A stretch of 64,000 nucleotides of DNA from Clostridia bacterium (lineage in GTDB: Bacteria > Bacillota > Clostridia > TANB77 > CAG-508): contig JAFXVF010000015.1 of NCBI GenBank assembly GCA_017524665.1, forward strand, positions 62,001-126,000, read 5' to 3'. The notes under the pieces are model-generated. The model saw only the letters and a program-made list of their open reading frames with translations. It was not told the DNA's origin and did no database searches. The position numbers and the translations under genes were made by a program. Shown piece by piece: positions 36,679 to 46,279 of the stretch; position 1 is the first letter of the stretch; each line of letters opens with the position of its first letter.

Positions 36679-39600
36679 TTATATTGCTACTCCATTTTTA
36701 ATGTTATATTTTGTCCCATTATATACTATTACACCTGTGTAATTCTTTTGCAGTATGCTATTTTTTAGGTAATACCATGTTCCACTTATCTTTGTTAGGC
36801 CGTTTACTCCTACTATTAGCACACCACTTTGAACATAATATTTTCCTCCATTATATTCTACTAGTCCTGTGTAGTTCTTTTGCAATATGCTATTTTTTAG
36901 ATAATACCATGTTCCATTTATCTTTGTTAGGCCGTTTACTCCTACTATTAACACGCCATTTTGAACATAATATTTTGCTCCATTATATTCTACTAAACCT
37001 GTATAATTATCTTGTAATGTATTGTTTAAATAATAATACCATGTTCCATTTACTCTTGTTAGACCATCAGGATAATAAATTGATGCTTCAATGCTTGTAA
37101 CACCACTATCAGCATGATTAAAGTCGCCGATAACTTTATAATACAACATATAACTTCCTACTTCTTTTGCTTGTGGTATGTTTTCGCTATAGTTTACATT
37201 ATCCGATGAATATAAAACTGTTCCTTCGTCTGATCCTTCTGATGTAATTAAATCTTGATTTTGTCCATTATATGCTAATCTATTGCCAGTAATTCTTTTA
37301 GCTCTAGCAATAGGCTTTGTATAAGGTGTTTCAAATACTTTGTAAGAATTATTGTTTTCAGCCACATAAACTACATTTGGTTCTCCTGATTCTGTATTTG
37401 CTCCTGAAAGCTTTTCTGTTGCAAAAGAAGGAGCTTTGTTTAATGCCATACTTATATCAGCTTCAGTTGCTAAAGATGTGGCTCTTATTAATACACATTC
37501 ATTTATTACGAAATTTCTATCGCTATAAATACCATAGCTTTTAGATTGATTATATGTATTTGTTCCATTATTTTGTGGTACTGCACCACCTTTTGCCAAT
37601 ACTGTTCCGTTGTTTATAATAACGTCGCCATAGTCTTCTCCATAATAACTTGCACCTTCTGTTGAAATTGCGATGCTCGCAAATTGCGTATTTCCTGAGA
37701 ATACGTCAATATATCCATTATTAATTATTACATTTTTTCCATGCAATCCTTCTGCATAGTATGAGCCATCTGGGCAATTAACTTCTACTGTTCCTGTGGA
37801 ATTAATAACTAGATCGTCAGCAGCACATATTCCATAACAATATGTACTGTTTCCTGCAGAAACTGTAAGAGTTCCTTTTCCATTTATTGCTACATTTCCA
37901 CCATCTTGCCACATGCAAATTCCATAACTTGCTGGATATGTAAGTCCTTCTACATTTCCTCCTTGTATTGCCAATGATGAATTTTCATTAACAGTTATAA
38001 TTAAGCTTGCAGTATTTGTAGACATTGGATATTGGCCTATATCGCTTCCCGTTAATATTCCTGCAGAGCCTACTGTTCTTGAACCAGTATCACATATCAC
38101 ATTAGTTCCATTTGCTATAATATATAAATCTGTATTTCCTTGATATTTTATACCATATCCTTGTTCGTCATCTCCATAGCCATTTATTGTTGCATTATTT
38201 AATGTTAAAGTATTTGTTTCAACATTATATACTACACTACCTCCATCTTTTAATACGTCATTTGCATCAATACTTCTTACTCTAGTGCTACCAATCCATA
38301 AATCATATTCTACTGTCCATACTGCTGTATATGATCTGTCACCAGTTGAACCAGTTGGAATTACAAATCTCACTGTTGGCTCTGGGCAATCCGTTCCAAC
38401 CCAACCAGCAAATACAAAGCCATCTTTTGTTGGGCTTCCTAAAGTAATATCACTGTTTTGCACTGTATATTGCACTGGATTAGCAAAATATGGAGGAGTT
38501 CCACCATCCAAATCATATGTAATATTATATAAAATAGGTTGCCATGTTGCCTTAATTAAGTAATTTTGAGATATGCTAATTGAATTTCCCGGGTTTCTAT
38601 ATATTCCATTACTTTCTCCTACTGGAATTATTTGCCAACTGCTAAATACACATCCATTTGGTTCAGTAAATGCACATTCTGGCAAGGTATATGCTGTTCC
38701 ATCTCCAATGACAACTGCATCCATTGTTCCTGTTCCGCCATTTGCTTCAAAAGTTAAAGTATATTGAGGTATTTCTTCAAATATTGCTTCAATTTCTACA
38801 TTTGATGTTCCCATTGTAAATCTTGAATTTGCAACAGTTATGCCACCAGAAATCACATTCCACTCTTTAAATCTGTATGTTGTTGGATCTGTAACTGTGT
38901 TTTGTAAATAGATTACAGTGCCACTTATTGCTTTTGCTTTGTCAGCAACTGCTGTTCCATGTTCATCATATGTTATAGTAACTGTATATTCTGTAGCTAG
39001 CATTACTTCGTTATTAGAATCCTTAATAATAGCTATATTTTCGGTATCACTTGTAAAAAATTGTGTAGGATTTTTCCCACTATTGTAAGTGTTATAGCCA
39101 CTAGTTACAGTTAAATTACTGTCTCCAACTACTCTCCAAGGTGTTATGCCGATTTGTGTTCCATTAGTTAATACACCTGCAATATTAATAATTCGACCTT
39201 TAGTTGTATTAGATAATACTACATTACTGTTTTCACCGTTTTTCATATTTCCGGAGATTTTTAAATTGCCGGAGATATTTAAGTCACCATTATATATATA
39301 TAGTCCGCCAAGGCAACTTCCATCCGAACTATTTGTATAGTTTCCAGTTATTTTTCCAGCACTCATGGTAAAAGCTGTAGAATTGCCTTGAGTATCGAAA
39401 ACTCCAACTCCTCCAACAACTGTATTTCCATCACCATAAACAGCCTCATTACCACAAATTGCCCCGCCATTCATAGTAACTAGAGAATGCCTTACAAGTA
39501 CTCCTCCTGCATTTCCAGTATTAGAAGTACCTGTTACTTTATTTCCAACAATTGTACCACCACTTATTGTTCCTGAAGCCCATTTGTAATATATTCCACC

Positions 39601-41097
39601 ACTGTTATTTTGAGAGTATCCTCCAGTTATAATTCCACCTGTAACTATAACATCTTCATTTGTAACTAAATCTCTATATGTTACATTTGGCGAATGCTCT
39701 GCATTAGGTCTGCTATCTATAATTGTAAGGTTAGAACCTTCATCAGCCCATATTACTTCTCCATTTAAAGTTGCAGTATCTAAGTTTCTGTTAATAATAT
39801 ATCCATTTAAATCCAATGTTACAGTTGAATTTACAGTTAAAACACTATCATTTGGTCCTGCTGTAAGGTCTTGCGTAAGTTTAACTGTTCCACCAGCATT
39901 CAGCGCGGTTTGTAGTTCACTCCAAGATTTAATTTCATTTGGAATTAAATATTCTACCATTTGGCTATAATTTTGTTTTGAAAAAACAAGAGATTTGTCA
40001 TTATCTGCTCCTGTATAAACAACATACTGATTAGCTCCTATTTTAAAAGTTGCGAATTTTGTATGATTAGATAAAATAGGCGTAGTTGCAGTTATGTCTT
40101 CAACTAATGCTCCATTTTGATAAAATAATAAAGAATTGTTATTCATTGCTGCATAGTATACTCTATTATATTGGTCAAGTGTCATGTCTGCAGTTGTAAT
40201 TGTAAAAGCTTTCTCTGAATCTGTAATTTTTTCATTACCATCTATAACAAAATATTTTCCATCTTGGCTAACTAGAGTGTACTTGTGATCTCCAGCTTTA
40301 GCCACTTCGATTATTCTTCCTCCACTATTAGTGCGCAATGATTGTTCAGTATCACTTCTAAAATAAAAATTATATTCATTGTAAGCTCCAGAGTTTGTCC
40401 AATCATATATATGAGTTGCATATGATATTAATGATCCTTCACTATCTATTGCTATTTTAAGTGTTCCAAGCATTTCTGTATAGTTTTTTCCCCAAGAATC
40501 CCCATATCCTGTACAATTTACTAGAACAGTTTTAACAAACGATCCTGATGCATTTGTTGCACACATAGCATCTGCTTTTTTATAAGTATCATCCCCGGCT
40601 CCGTCATTGTCAATATAAACAATATAGGCTTTTCCAATACTATCAACAGCTATGTCAACATTATATAATGTGTTAGCTCTATCATCCCCATTAGCATCAT
40701 TAGATGTTATAAACACAGTATCTGACCAGCCTGTATCCGTTTGATAAGTATATCCGATTAGGTCATTTTCTGTGACATAAGCAACATATGCTTTATCATT
40801 ATATAAAGCAAGTGCAGCTTCTTTTGGTTCTACTGCTCCTCCAACACGAGTTTCTGTCCAACTATTGTTGCTCGGATTATAAATGCCTAAATATAGCCTT
40901 CCGCCACTTGTTATATTATTAGTAGACGATCCACCTTTAATAAATAGGACTGCTATATTATTGTCTGACATTAATTCTGCATCCATCAAGTATCTCGCAT
41001 TATTATCGTTAGCTGATACCATGGTACTAAATAGCAATAATGCCATTAGTGTCATGGTCATTAAAAAGATAAGTTTTTTAAAAAATTTGCTTATCAT
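36679..41097 (-). CDS. Large secreted repeat protein, putative cell-surface adhesin or carbohydrate binding protein
   Basis: 1472 residues. A signal peptide covers 1-29 (cleavage near VSA). Residues 30-390 show repeated FxKxxDAK/VYYV-like blades, consistent with a beta-propeller. 390-700 is a polymorphic right-handed beta-helix-like region rich in GGxITG motifs. Three Listeria-Bacteroides-type (Flg_new/InlB B) repeats follow at about 740-960 (ITYDEHGTAV, LTFEANGGTG, ITYDLDGGTP). A second beta-helix-like region precedes three C-terminal 44-residue Gly/Tyr/Trp repeats (1344-1472) that resemble cell-wall binding repeats. No LPXTG is seen, so attachment probably uses the C-terminal repeats. Its 3' repeats are the DNA repeat at 36682-37068. 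Role in adhesion is inferred. Confidence 0.8.
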   Translation of the reverse strand: MISKFFKKLIFLMTMTLMALLLFSTMVSANDNNARYLMDAELMSDNNIAVLFIKGGSSTNNITSGGRLYLGIYNPSNNSWTETRVGGAVEPKEAALALYNDKAYVAYVTENDLIGYTYQTDTGWSDTVFITSNDANGDDRANTLYNVDIAVDSIGKAYIVYIDNDGAGDDTYKKADAMCATNASGSFVKTVLVNCTGYGDSWGKNYTEMLGTLKIAIDSEGSLISYATHIYDWTNSGAYNEYNFYFRSDTEQSLRTNSGGRIIEVAKAGDHKYTLVSQDGKYFVIDGNEKITDSEKAFTITTADMTLDQYNRVYYAAMNNNSLLFYQNGALVEDITATTPILSNHTKFATFKIGANQYVVYTGADNDKSLVFSKQNYSQMVEYLIPNEIKSWSELQTALNAGGTVKLTQDLTAGPNDSVLTVNSTVTLDLNGYIINRNLDTATLNGEVIWADEGSNLTIIDSRPNAEHSPNVTYRDLVTNEDVIVTGGIITGGYSQNNSGGIYYKWASGTISGGTIVGNKVTGTSNTGNAGGVLVRHSLVTMNGGAICGNEAVYGDGNTVVGGVGVFDTQGNSTAFTMSAGKITGNYTNSSDGSCLGGLYIYNGDLNISGNLKISGNMKNGENSNVVLSNTTKGRIINIAGVLTNGTQIGITPWRVVGDSNLTVTSGYNTYNSGKNPTQFFTSDTENIAIIKDSNNEVMLATEYTVTITYDEHGTAVADKAKAISGTVIYLQNTVTDPTTYRFKEWNVISGGITVANSRFTMGTSNVEIEAIFEEIPQYTLTFEANGGTGTMDAVVIGDGTAYTLPECAFTEPNGCVFSSWQIIPVGESNGIYRNPGNSISISQNYLIKATWQPILYNITYDLDGGTPPYFANPVQYTVQNSDITLGSPTKDGFVFAGWVGTDCPEPTVRFVIPTGSTGDRSYTAVWTVEYDLWIGSTRVRSIDANDVLKDGGSVVYNVETNTLTLNNATINGYGDDEQGYGIKYQGNTDLYIIANGTNVICDTGSRTVGSAGILTGSDIGQYPMSTNTASLIITVNENSSLAIQGGNVEGLTYPASYGICMWQDGGNVAINGKGTLTVSAGNSTYCYGICAADDLVINSTGTVEVNCPDGSYYAEGLHGKNVIINNGYIDVFSGNTQFASIAISTEGASYYGEDYGDVIINNGTVLAKGGAVPQNNGTNTYNQSKSYGIYSDRNFVINECVLIRATSLATEADISMALNKAPSFATEKLSGANTESGEPNVVYVAENNNSYKVFETPYTKPIARAKRITGNRLAYNGQNQDLITSEGSDEGTVLYSSDNVNYSENIPQAKEVGSYMLYYKVIGDFNHADSGVTSIEASIYYPDGLTRVNGTWYYYLNNTLQDNYTGLVEYNGAKYYVQNGVLIVGVNGLTKINGTWYYLKNSILQKNYTGLVEYNGGKYYVQSGVLIVGVNGLTKISGTWYYLKNSILQKNYTGVIVYNGTKYNIKNGVAI
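36682..37068 (-). repeat. Three tandem 132-base coding repeats at the surface protein C-terminus
   Basis: Each unit encodes about 44 residues with the pattern GLTKINGTWYYLKN, ILQKNYTGLVEY and KYYVQSGVL. Units two and three are closest. Repeats this similar invite copy-number change by recombination. Confidence 0.8.
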
Positions 41098-41142
41098 ATT
41101 TTCCCTCCTTAAAATAATATAATATATAAATTTTTATATATT

Positions 41143-41703
41143 CTATGTATTTCGTTTATTTTTACGTTCTTCTCTTTGTTTCTCTGCTTCAAATTCACTA
41201 AAAACGCAGCCGCAATATTTTTGCATATACAATCCAATTTCTTTTGCCTTATTATGTCCTTCCCAGAATCCTTCTCTAAAATCTCTATAAACAAATTCGA
41301 TGTCATATTTTTTGCTTAAATCTTCACAAAGACTTTTAATATAGTCATGATTTTGATAAATGCTATATAAAAGTGTAGTAGATACAGCATCAAATCCATT
41401 TTCCTTTGCATATATAAATGTTTGTTCCATTCTTACCGGATAGCAATAATTTTTGCATCTTTCTGATAAATTATCTATTACATTTTTACAGAATTCATCC
41501 AGTCCATAATTATCGTCAAATATGGCTTTTATGCCAATCATTTCTGCATATTGTTTTAAGCAGTCTCTTCTTGATTTGTACTCTGTATATGGGTGAATAT
41601 TAGGGTTAAACCAGTATAGTGTTGGTTCAATTTCTTCTTTTCTTAATGTATCGATGCAGTACACACTACAAGGTGCACAGCAGGTATGTAAAAGTAGTTT
41701 CAT
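41143..41703 (-). CDS. queH: Epoxyqueuosine reductase QueH
   Basis: 186 residues. QueH reduces epoxyqueuosine to queuosine in tRNA using an Fe-S cluster, and is unrelated to QueG. The N-terminal HTCCAPC (C8, C9, C12), plus ERCKNYCYP and KYCGC further on, provide the family cysteines. It is the last gene of the ruvB operon, starting 22 bases after the repeat protein. In Bacillota, ruvB often neighbours queuosine genes (queA, tgt), so placement here is natural. Confidence 0.92.
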   Translation of the reverse strand: MKLLLHTCCAPCSVYCIDTLRKEEIEPTLYWFNPNIHPYTEYKSRRDCLKQYAEMIGIKAIFDDNYGLDEFCKNVIDNLSERCKNYCYPVRMEQTFIYAKENGFDAVSTTLLYSIYQNHDYIKSLCEDLSKKYDIEFVYRDFREGFWEGHNKAKEIGLYMQKYCGCVFSEFEAEKQREERKNKRNT

Positions 41704-41725
41704 TTACTATCATTCCTTATAAAGT

Positions 41726-43561
41726 TTAGTTTTCTCCATCATTTCTTGTTACGCCTTCATTTGTGTGTTCATGAGTAATCTCTTCTAGTACTTTGCTCGC
41801 TTCTACTGCTTCAGCCAATGGGACATCTTGTATAACACTTGTTAGTTCGCTAGCTTGTCTCATTCTTTCTACTCTTTGTCTATATCTTTTTTTATCCATT
41901 CCAAATATAGGGTTGAATTTTCCTTCTGGTGTAACTAATTCTTCTCCTGATTGTACTATAAATTGCTCTCTTGCTTGTATTTCTTCTAATGAGTTTTTTA
42001 GGATTGATGCACTGCCCTTTAAAACTTCTAATAATCCTTTTTCTCTTAGGTATGGTAATGCTTTCTTTAGCGTTCCTATATCTTTTCCAACAATAAGTGG
42101 TAAAACATAATCGCTTCCAAATTCTCCTCTTACATAATCTATGGCTGCTGTTAAGTTGGCTGGTGACCTTAAAAACATTGAGCCCACTATTGTTAGGTTA
42201 TTCTTTTTACAAATTTCTATTGTTGCTTCAATCTCTTTTATATTTCTTATAAACATGGTCCCTGTTGGCTCTATATTATGTTTTTTACATAGTTCTAATA
42301 CTTGGACTATTTCTTTTCCAGTTCTGTGAAATAATGATTTTGCAGGTTCTATATTATGTTCTCTACAAACTTTTACTATATCTTCTATTTCTTCAGCTGT
42401 TCTTAGGAATACAGAACCTGATGGTTCTAAATTATGTCTTTTGCATACATCTAAAACTTTCTCTAATTCTTCTCCTGTTCTTTGAAATACGGATCCCGTT
42501 ATTGGTAAATTATTTTTTTTGCATACATCTATTATTCTCTCTACTTCTTTGGAACTTTGTATGAACATAGTAGCAAAAGGTTCAATATTATGCCTTTTAC
42601 ATGTTTCTATTATTCTCTCTATTTCTTCAATATTTTTTAGAAATACGTTTCCTTTCGGGTCTACATTATTTCTTCTGCATAATTCTATTATCTGCTCAAG
42701 TTCTTCTCCAGACCTACTAAACACTGTTCCCGTTGGTTCTACATTTTGTTTATGGCATATCTCAACAATTTGGTCTATTTCTTCTCCTGTTCTAGTAAAC
42801 ATTACTCCTTCTGGTTTTATTCCATGTCTTTGGCATGCCTCTATAACTTTCTCTAATTCTTCTCCTGTTCTATGAAAGACTGCTCCAGTAATTTTTATGT
42901 CATTTCTTTTGCATATTTCTATTATTTGCTCTATTTCTTGCCCAGTTCTTAAAAACACCGCTCCTGTCAATGGTATGTTATTGTCCTTACATATTTGTAT
43001 AATTTGTTTTATTTCTTTGCCTATTCTATGAAAGACTGCGCCTGTAATTTCAACGTTATTCTCTTTGCATATTCCTATTATTTCTTGTATTTCTTCCATA
43101 CTTCTTTGTGATATTGCCGCTTGAATTATTGGCAATTTATCAGGCCACTGATGCATTCTCTCAATCTCTTGAATTCTCTCAACATCAACATTTAATATTG
43201 TAGTTAGTCTGTTTAAGTATTCTTTTCCATAGTTGGCAGAAATATATTCATAAGTTCTTTTAAGTTGCTCAGGATCAGCTGTTAATACATGTAAACAAGA
43301 TTCAATATTTTCCTCATTTATACCTTTTCCTGTTAAATACTCATAATTTTGTCTTATATTTCCTGTTCCCATACACAAAATACTTACACACTTTTCTATG
43401 TTTCTTCCATCTACGTTTAATTCCCCTCTTAAGAAGTCTAATACATAAATAATATTTTCTTCAATTCCATATTCTAGAATATTCGGATTTGCTTGAATTA
43501 ATTTGTTTCCATCTATATTATGTTCTCTACAAATTTGTATTAGTCTTTCTTCATCTATCAT
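41726..43561 (-). CDS. Alpha-solenoid protein with twelve 26-residue repeats
   Basis: 611 residues. I do not recognise a named family. Residues 152-463 are twelve gap-free 26-residue units, with a degenerate thirteenth to 489. Each unit reads like a helix (EELEKIIEICKRHNI) plus a short turn-helix (PTGTVFHRTG). Position 14 is Cys and position 26 is Phe in all twelve. The N-terminal 150 residues contain looser helical repeats of the mTERF-like look (NEENIESCLHVL, DPEQLKRTYEYI). The C-terminus is charged. mTERF proteins bind nucleic acid, so a role near RuvB and tRNA modification is conceivable but unproven. It is in an operon ruvB - 157 aa - 90 aa - this gene - queH. Confidence 0.8.
   Translation of the reverse strand: MIDEERLIQICREHNIDGNKLIQANPNILEYGIEENIIYVLDFLRGELNVDGRNIEKCVSILCMGTGNIRQNYEYLTGKGINEENIESCLHVLTADPEQLKRTYEYISANYGKEYLNRLTTILNVDVERIQEIERMHQWPDKLPIIQAAISQRSMEEIQEIIGICKENNVEITGAVFHRIGKEIKQIIQICKDNNIPLTGAVFLRTGQEIEQIIEICKRNDIKITGAVFHRTGEELEKVIEACQRHGIKPEGVMFTRTGEEIDQIVEICHKQNVEPTGTVFSRSGEELEQIIELCRRNNVDPKGNVFLKNIEEIERIIETCKRHNIEPFATMFIQSSKEVERIIDVCKKNNLPITGSVFQRTGEELEKVLDVCKRHNLEPSGSVFLRTAEEIEDIVKVCREHNIEPAKSLFHRTGKEIVQVLELCKKHNIEPTGTMFIRNIKEIEATIEICKKNNLTIVGSMFLRSPANLTAAIDYVRGEFGSDYVLPLIVGKDIGTLKKALPYLREKGLLEVLKGSASILKNSLEEIQAREQFIVQSGEELVTPEGKFNPIFGMDKKRYRQRVERMRQASELTSVIQDVPLAEAVEASKVLEEITHEHTNEGVTRNDGEN
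42173..43108 (-). repeat. Twelve tandem 78-base coding repeats
   Basis: This stretch encodes the twelve 26-residue units of the solenoid protein. The units are diverged at the DNA level, which implies an old array under protein-level constraint, unlike a recent expansion. Confidence 0.85.
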
Positions 43562-43589
43562 ACCTTAGGCACCCCTTAAAATTATTATT

Positions 43590-43862
43590 TTATAATATCT
43601 TATCCATATAACTCATATCGTTTTCTATTACATCTACATAGTTTGGTCCAACTTCTTTTATTAATTCTTCCATTTTATTTTTAAAGTTATTAGGAAAGAA
43701 TAGAAAAGAATCAATGTTTTTCTCAAGTAAATCTTCAACATCATCAAAGCCTAATTCTTGCATTGTTTTCACATTTGCTTCTATGATATCAATATTTTCA
43801 TTTATAACGTCTAATATCTCATCTCCGTATATTTCTTTTAAATTTTCAAAATTAATATTCAT
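43590..43862 (-). CDS. Small helical protein of the ruvB operon, solenoid-like
   Basis: 90 residues, all predicted helical and acidic. Its pattern (ENIDIIEANVKTMQELGF, DVEDLLEKN, LIKEVGPNYVDVIENDM) resembles the looser N-terminal repeats of the downstream solenoid protein. The two are probably related by domain duplication. It starts 17 bases after the previous gene and ends 28 bases before the solenoid gene. Function unknown. Confidence 0.7.
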   Translation of the reverse strand: MNINFENLKEIYGDEILDVINENIDIIEANVKTMQELGFDDVEDLLEKNIDSFLFFPNNFKNKMEELIKEVGPNYVDVIENDMSYMDKIL

Positions 43863-43879
43863 TTATTTTTCCTCCTAAT

Positions 43880-44353
43880 CTATTGGCCAAATAAAAAATT
43901 TTTAATTCTTACAAAAAACTTTTTAATTGGCGACTCTTTGCGCAATGATGTTTCTGTTGTTTCTATAGATTTTGCAGTATCATCTTTTGCATATTCTGTT
44001 TTAAATAAATCGTTTGCGTCATACTTCTTTTTCTTTTCATCTTCTATTTTGTTTTGTTCTGTTATCTCATGTTGAATTAATTTTAATCTCTCTTCTTCAG
44101 ATATTAAATATTTTTTTGACAGATTATATAAAATTGCTTTTGTCTCATCCATAAAGTTCCAGCGGTCAAATTGCAAGCTTTTATCATATTCATATTTATA
44201 TGCTTGGTCTTTATTCTCTTTGATTTTATTTATTATTTCTTTAGGAATTTTATTGTAGTCTTCAATGTTTAAGCAATCTAAAACTGCTTCAACTTCTACA
44301 AGAGCTTTTTTATAATTACTGTCTATTACCATAATTTCTTTATTCTCCTTCAT
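43880..44353 (-). CDS. Conserved hypothetical protein of the ruvB operon
   Basis: 157 residues. The first ~90 form a helical domain with IPKEIINKIKENKDQAYKY and ETKAILYNLSKKYLIS, a pattern I associate with a widespread small clostridial family of unknown function. The rest is charged and low-complexity, ending in a basic-hydrophobic tail (KKFFVRIKNFLFG) that might touch the membrane. It starts 15 bases after ruvB, so it is probably co-expressed. Confidence 0.75.
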   Translation of the reverse strand: MKENKEIMVIDSNYKKALVEVEAVLDCLNIEDYNKIPKEIINKIKENKDQAYKYEYDKSLQFDRWNFMDETKAILYNLSKKYLISEEERLKLIQHEITEQNKIEDEKKKKYDANDLFKTEYAKDDTAKSIETTETSLRKESPIKKFFVRIKNFLFGQ

Positions 44354-44368
44354 TTGTATGGTTTTATC

Positions 44369-45373
44369 TTATTCTCCTTTATACGGTAAGCCTAAATGGG
44401 CATACGCATTTGGTGTAGCCATTCGTCCTCTTGGAGTTCTTGCTAAAAAACCTATTTGCATTAAATATGGCTCATATACATCTTCAATTGTTTCCGTTTC
44501 TTCTCCAATTGTAGCTGCTAGGTTCTCAATTCCGACTGGCCTTCCTGAATATTTTAAAATAATTGTTTCTAGTAATTTTCTGTCGATGTTATCAAGGCCT
44601 AATTCATCTATTTCTAACTTTTCTAATGCAATTCGTGTTATATTTAAATCAATATTTCCATCACCTAGTACTAATGCATAATCTCTAACTCTTTTTAACA
44701 ATCTGTTGGCAATTCTAGGTGTACCTCTTGAACGTCTTGCAATTTCTTGTGCACCTTTTTTATCAATTTTAATTTCTAATATATCAGCTGATCTTTCTAC
44801 AATTGTTGTCAGTTCTTCCGGTGTATATAGTTCTAATCTATGAACTATGCCGAATCTGTCGCGTAGTGGTGTAGATAAGCTTCCAGCTCTTGTTGTTGCT
44901 CCAATTAATGTAAATTTAGGTAAATCAAGTCTTATAGATCTGGCACTAGGGCCTTTGCCAATAATTATATCGAGGCTATAGTCTTCTAGGGCTGGATAAA
45001 GAATTTCTTCAACGCTACGATTAAGTCTGTGTATCTCATCTATAAACAAAATATCGTTTTCTGAAAGGTTTGTTAGTAATGCAGCAAGATCTCCTGGCTT
45101 TTCAATTGCAGGGCCGGATGTAATTCTAATATTAGAATTCATCTCTGTTGCAATAATATTAGAAAGTGTAGTTTTGCCAAGTCCTGGAGGTCCATATAAA
45201 AGAACATGATCAAGAGGCTCTCCTCTTTTCTTGGCAGCCTCGATATATACTTTCATATTTTCTTTTACTTTTTCTTGTCCAACATATTCGTCCAAAGTTT
45301 TAGGTCTAAGTGAGTTCTCAAATTTGGCTTCTCCATCGTCTTTAATGCTTGGCACTAATAAATTATCTTCCAT
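44369..45373 (-). CDS. ruvB: Holliday junction branch migration ATPase RuvB
   Basis: 334 residues. Hexameric AAA+ motor that drives branch migration with RuvA. Walker A GPPGLGKT 61-68, Walker B DEIHRLN 112-118, the sensor GATTRAG, and the C-terminal winged helix with [13 protein letters not shown]. It heads the five-gene operon down to queH and has a promoter at 45404-45432. ruvA is not in this window. Confidence 0.95.
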   Translation of the reverse strand: MEDNLLVPSIKDDGEAKFENSLRPKTLDEYVGQEKVKENMKVYIEAAKKRGEPLDHVLLYGPPGLGKTTLSNIIATEMNSNIRITSGPAIEKPGDLAALLTNLSENDILFIDEIHRLNRSVEEILYPALEDYSLDIIIGKGPSARSIRLDLPKFTLIGATTRAGSLSTPLRDRFGIVHRLELYTPEELTTIVERSADILEIKIDKKGAQEIARRSRGTPRIANRLLKRVRDYALVLGDGNIDLNITRIALEKLEIDELGLDNIDRKLLETIILKYSGRPVGIENLAATIGEETETIEDVYEPYLMQIGFLARTPRGRMATPNAYAHLGLPYKGE

Positions 45374-45403
45374 AGTTTACCTCTTACCTTTTAATTCAAG
45401 ATT

Positions 45404-45432
45404 ATTATATATTTTGTCACTAAATTACGCAA
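45404..45432 (-). promoter_or_regulatory. Sigma-A-type promoter of the ruvB operon
   Basis: TTGCGT (45427-45432 on the minus strand), a 17-base spacer, and TATAAT (45404-45409). The ATG is about 30 bases downstream. It diverges from the pgt promoter at 45451-45479. Confidence 0.65.
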
Positions 45433-45450
45433 TAGTTTTTCTAATAATAT

Positions 45451-45479
45451 TTGATGTTATTTTTTATATGGTGTATAAT
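45451..45479 (+). promoter_or_regulatory. Sigma-A-type promoter of the GT51 transglycosylase gene
   Basis: TTGATG 45451-45456, 17-base spacer, TATAAT 45474-45479, followed by AAAGGG and the ATG at 45513. Confidence 0.65.
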
Positions 45480-45512
45480 AAATTTGTCCTAAAAAATGAA
45501 AGGGAAAAAAAT

Positions 45513-46211
45513 ATGAAAAAATTTTTAAAATTGCTTTTAATGCTTTTAACTATTGCTATAATAATTGGACTATCTGTGTTTATTTTCTTTATGTATCAAG
45601 CAAATGAAATATATCAAAAAGCTTTAGCTGAATCTAGCATTGAAGAAAGAGTTAAAAAAATACAGTCTGACGATGATTATACAAAAATAGATGATGTTTC
45701 AAGTGATTTTAAATATGCAATAATAGCTATAGAAGATCATCGTTTTGAAGATCATGGAGCAGTTGATTTTATCTCCATTGGCAGAGCAATTTATAGAAAC
45801 ATCACAAGTAGAAGTTTATCAGAAGGCGGAAGTACGATTACTCAGCAGTTAGCTAAAAACATCATTTTTTCACAGGAGCAGTCATTGACGAGAAAAATAG
45901 CTGAGATACTTGCTGCTGTTGATATAGAAAAAAAATACTCCAAGGATGAAATTATTGAATTATATGTAAATATAATCTACTACGGCGATGGATATTATGG
46001 TATACATGATGCAAGTTATGGTTACTTTAAAAAAGCACCATCTGAATTATCTTTTGATGAAGCAACACTTCTAGCTGGCATTCCAAATGCGCCAAGTGTT
46101 TATTCATTATCGAATAATCCCGATTTAGCAAGGCAAAGACAAAAATATGTAATACAAAGTATGATTGATTACGGTTTTGTAACCGAAGAATATGTAAATA
46201 GTGTAAAATGA
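45513..46211 (+). CDS. Monofunctional peptidoglycan glycosyltransferase (GT51)
   Basis: 232 residues from the ATG at 45513, which follows a good promoter and AAAGGG; an open frame upstream to 45231 overlaps ruvB and is not supported. One N-terminal membrane helix (about 5-28) anchors a GT51 domain with the catalytic E74 in EDHRF and GGSTITQQLAKN. It polymerises lipid II glycan strands outside the membrane. No transpeptidase domain is present. It is one of only two AT-rich plus-strand genes, and its stop codon enters the palindrome shared with copy 1. Confidence 0.9.
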   Translation: MKKFLKLLLMLLTIAIIIGLSVFIFFMYQANEIYQKALAESSIEERVKKIQSDDDYTKIDDVSSDFKYAIIAIEDHRFEDHGAVDFISIGRAIYRNITSRSLSEGGSTITQQLAKNIIFSQEQSLTRKIAEILAAVDIEKKYSKDEIIELYVNIIYYGDGYYGIHDASYGYFKKAPSELSFDEATLLAGIPNAPSVYSLSNNPDLARQRQKYVIQSMIDYGFVTEEYVNSVK

Positions 46212-46276
46212 TAATTTTAGGGACGTGTCTAAAAATTACCACAAAGGTAATTTTCAGACACGTCCCTAAAATTATC
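46210..46276. repeat. Dispersed palindromic repeat, copy 2, between convergent pgt and metG
   Basis: Arms 46210-46240 and 46246-46276 pair over 31 bases with one mismatch around a 5-base loop. The right arm differs at two positions from the arm at 4305-4335. It overlaps the pgt stop codon and lies 3 bases before the metG stop, the ideal site for a bidirectional terminator. Confidence 0.88.
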
Positions 46277-46279
46277 GTA

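Noticed and set aside
42173-43108. Regular 78-base repeats as a possible CRISPR array
   Set aside because: The repeats are in one open coding frame, are diverged in DNA sequence, and encode a clean 26-residue protein repeat with conserved Cys and Phe.
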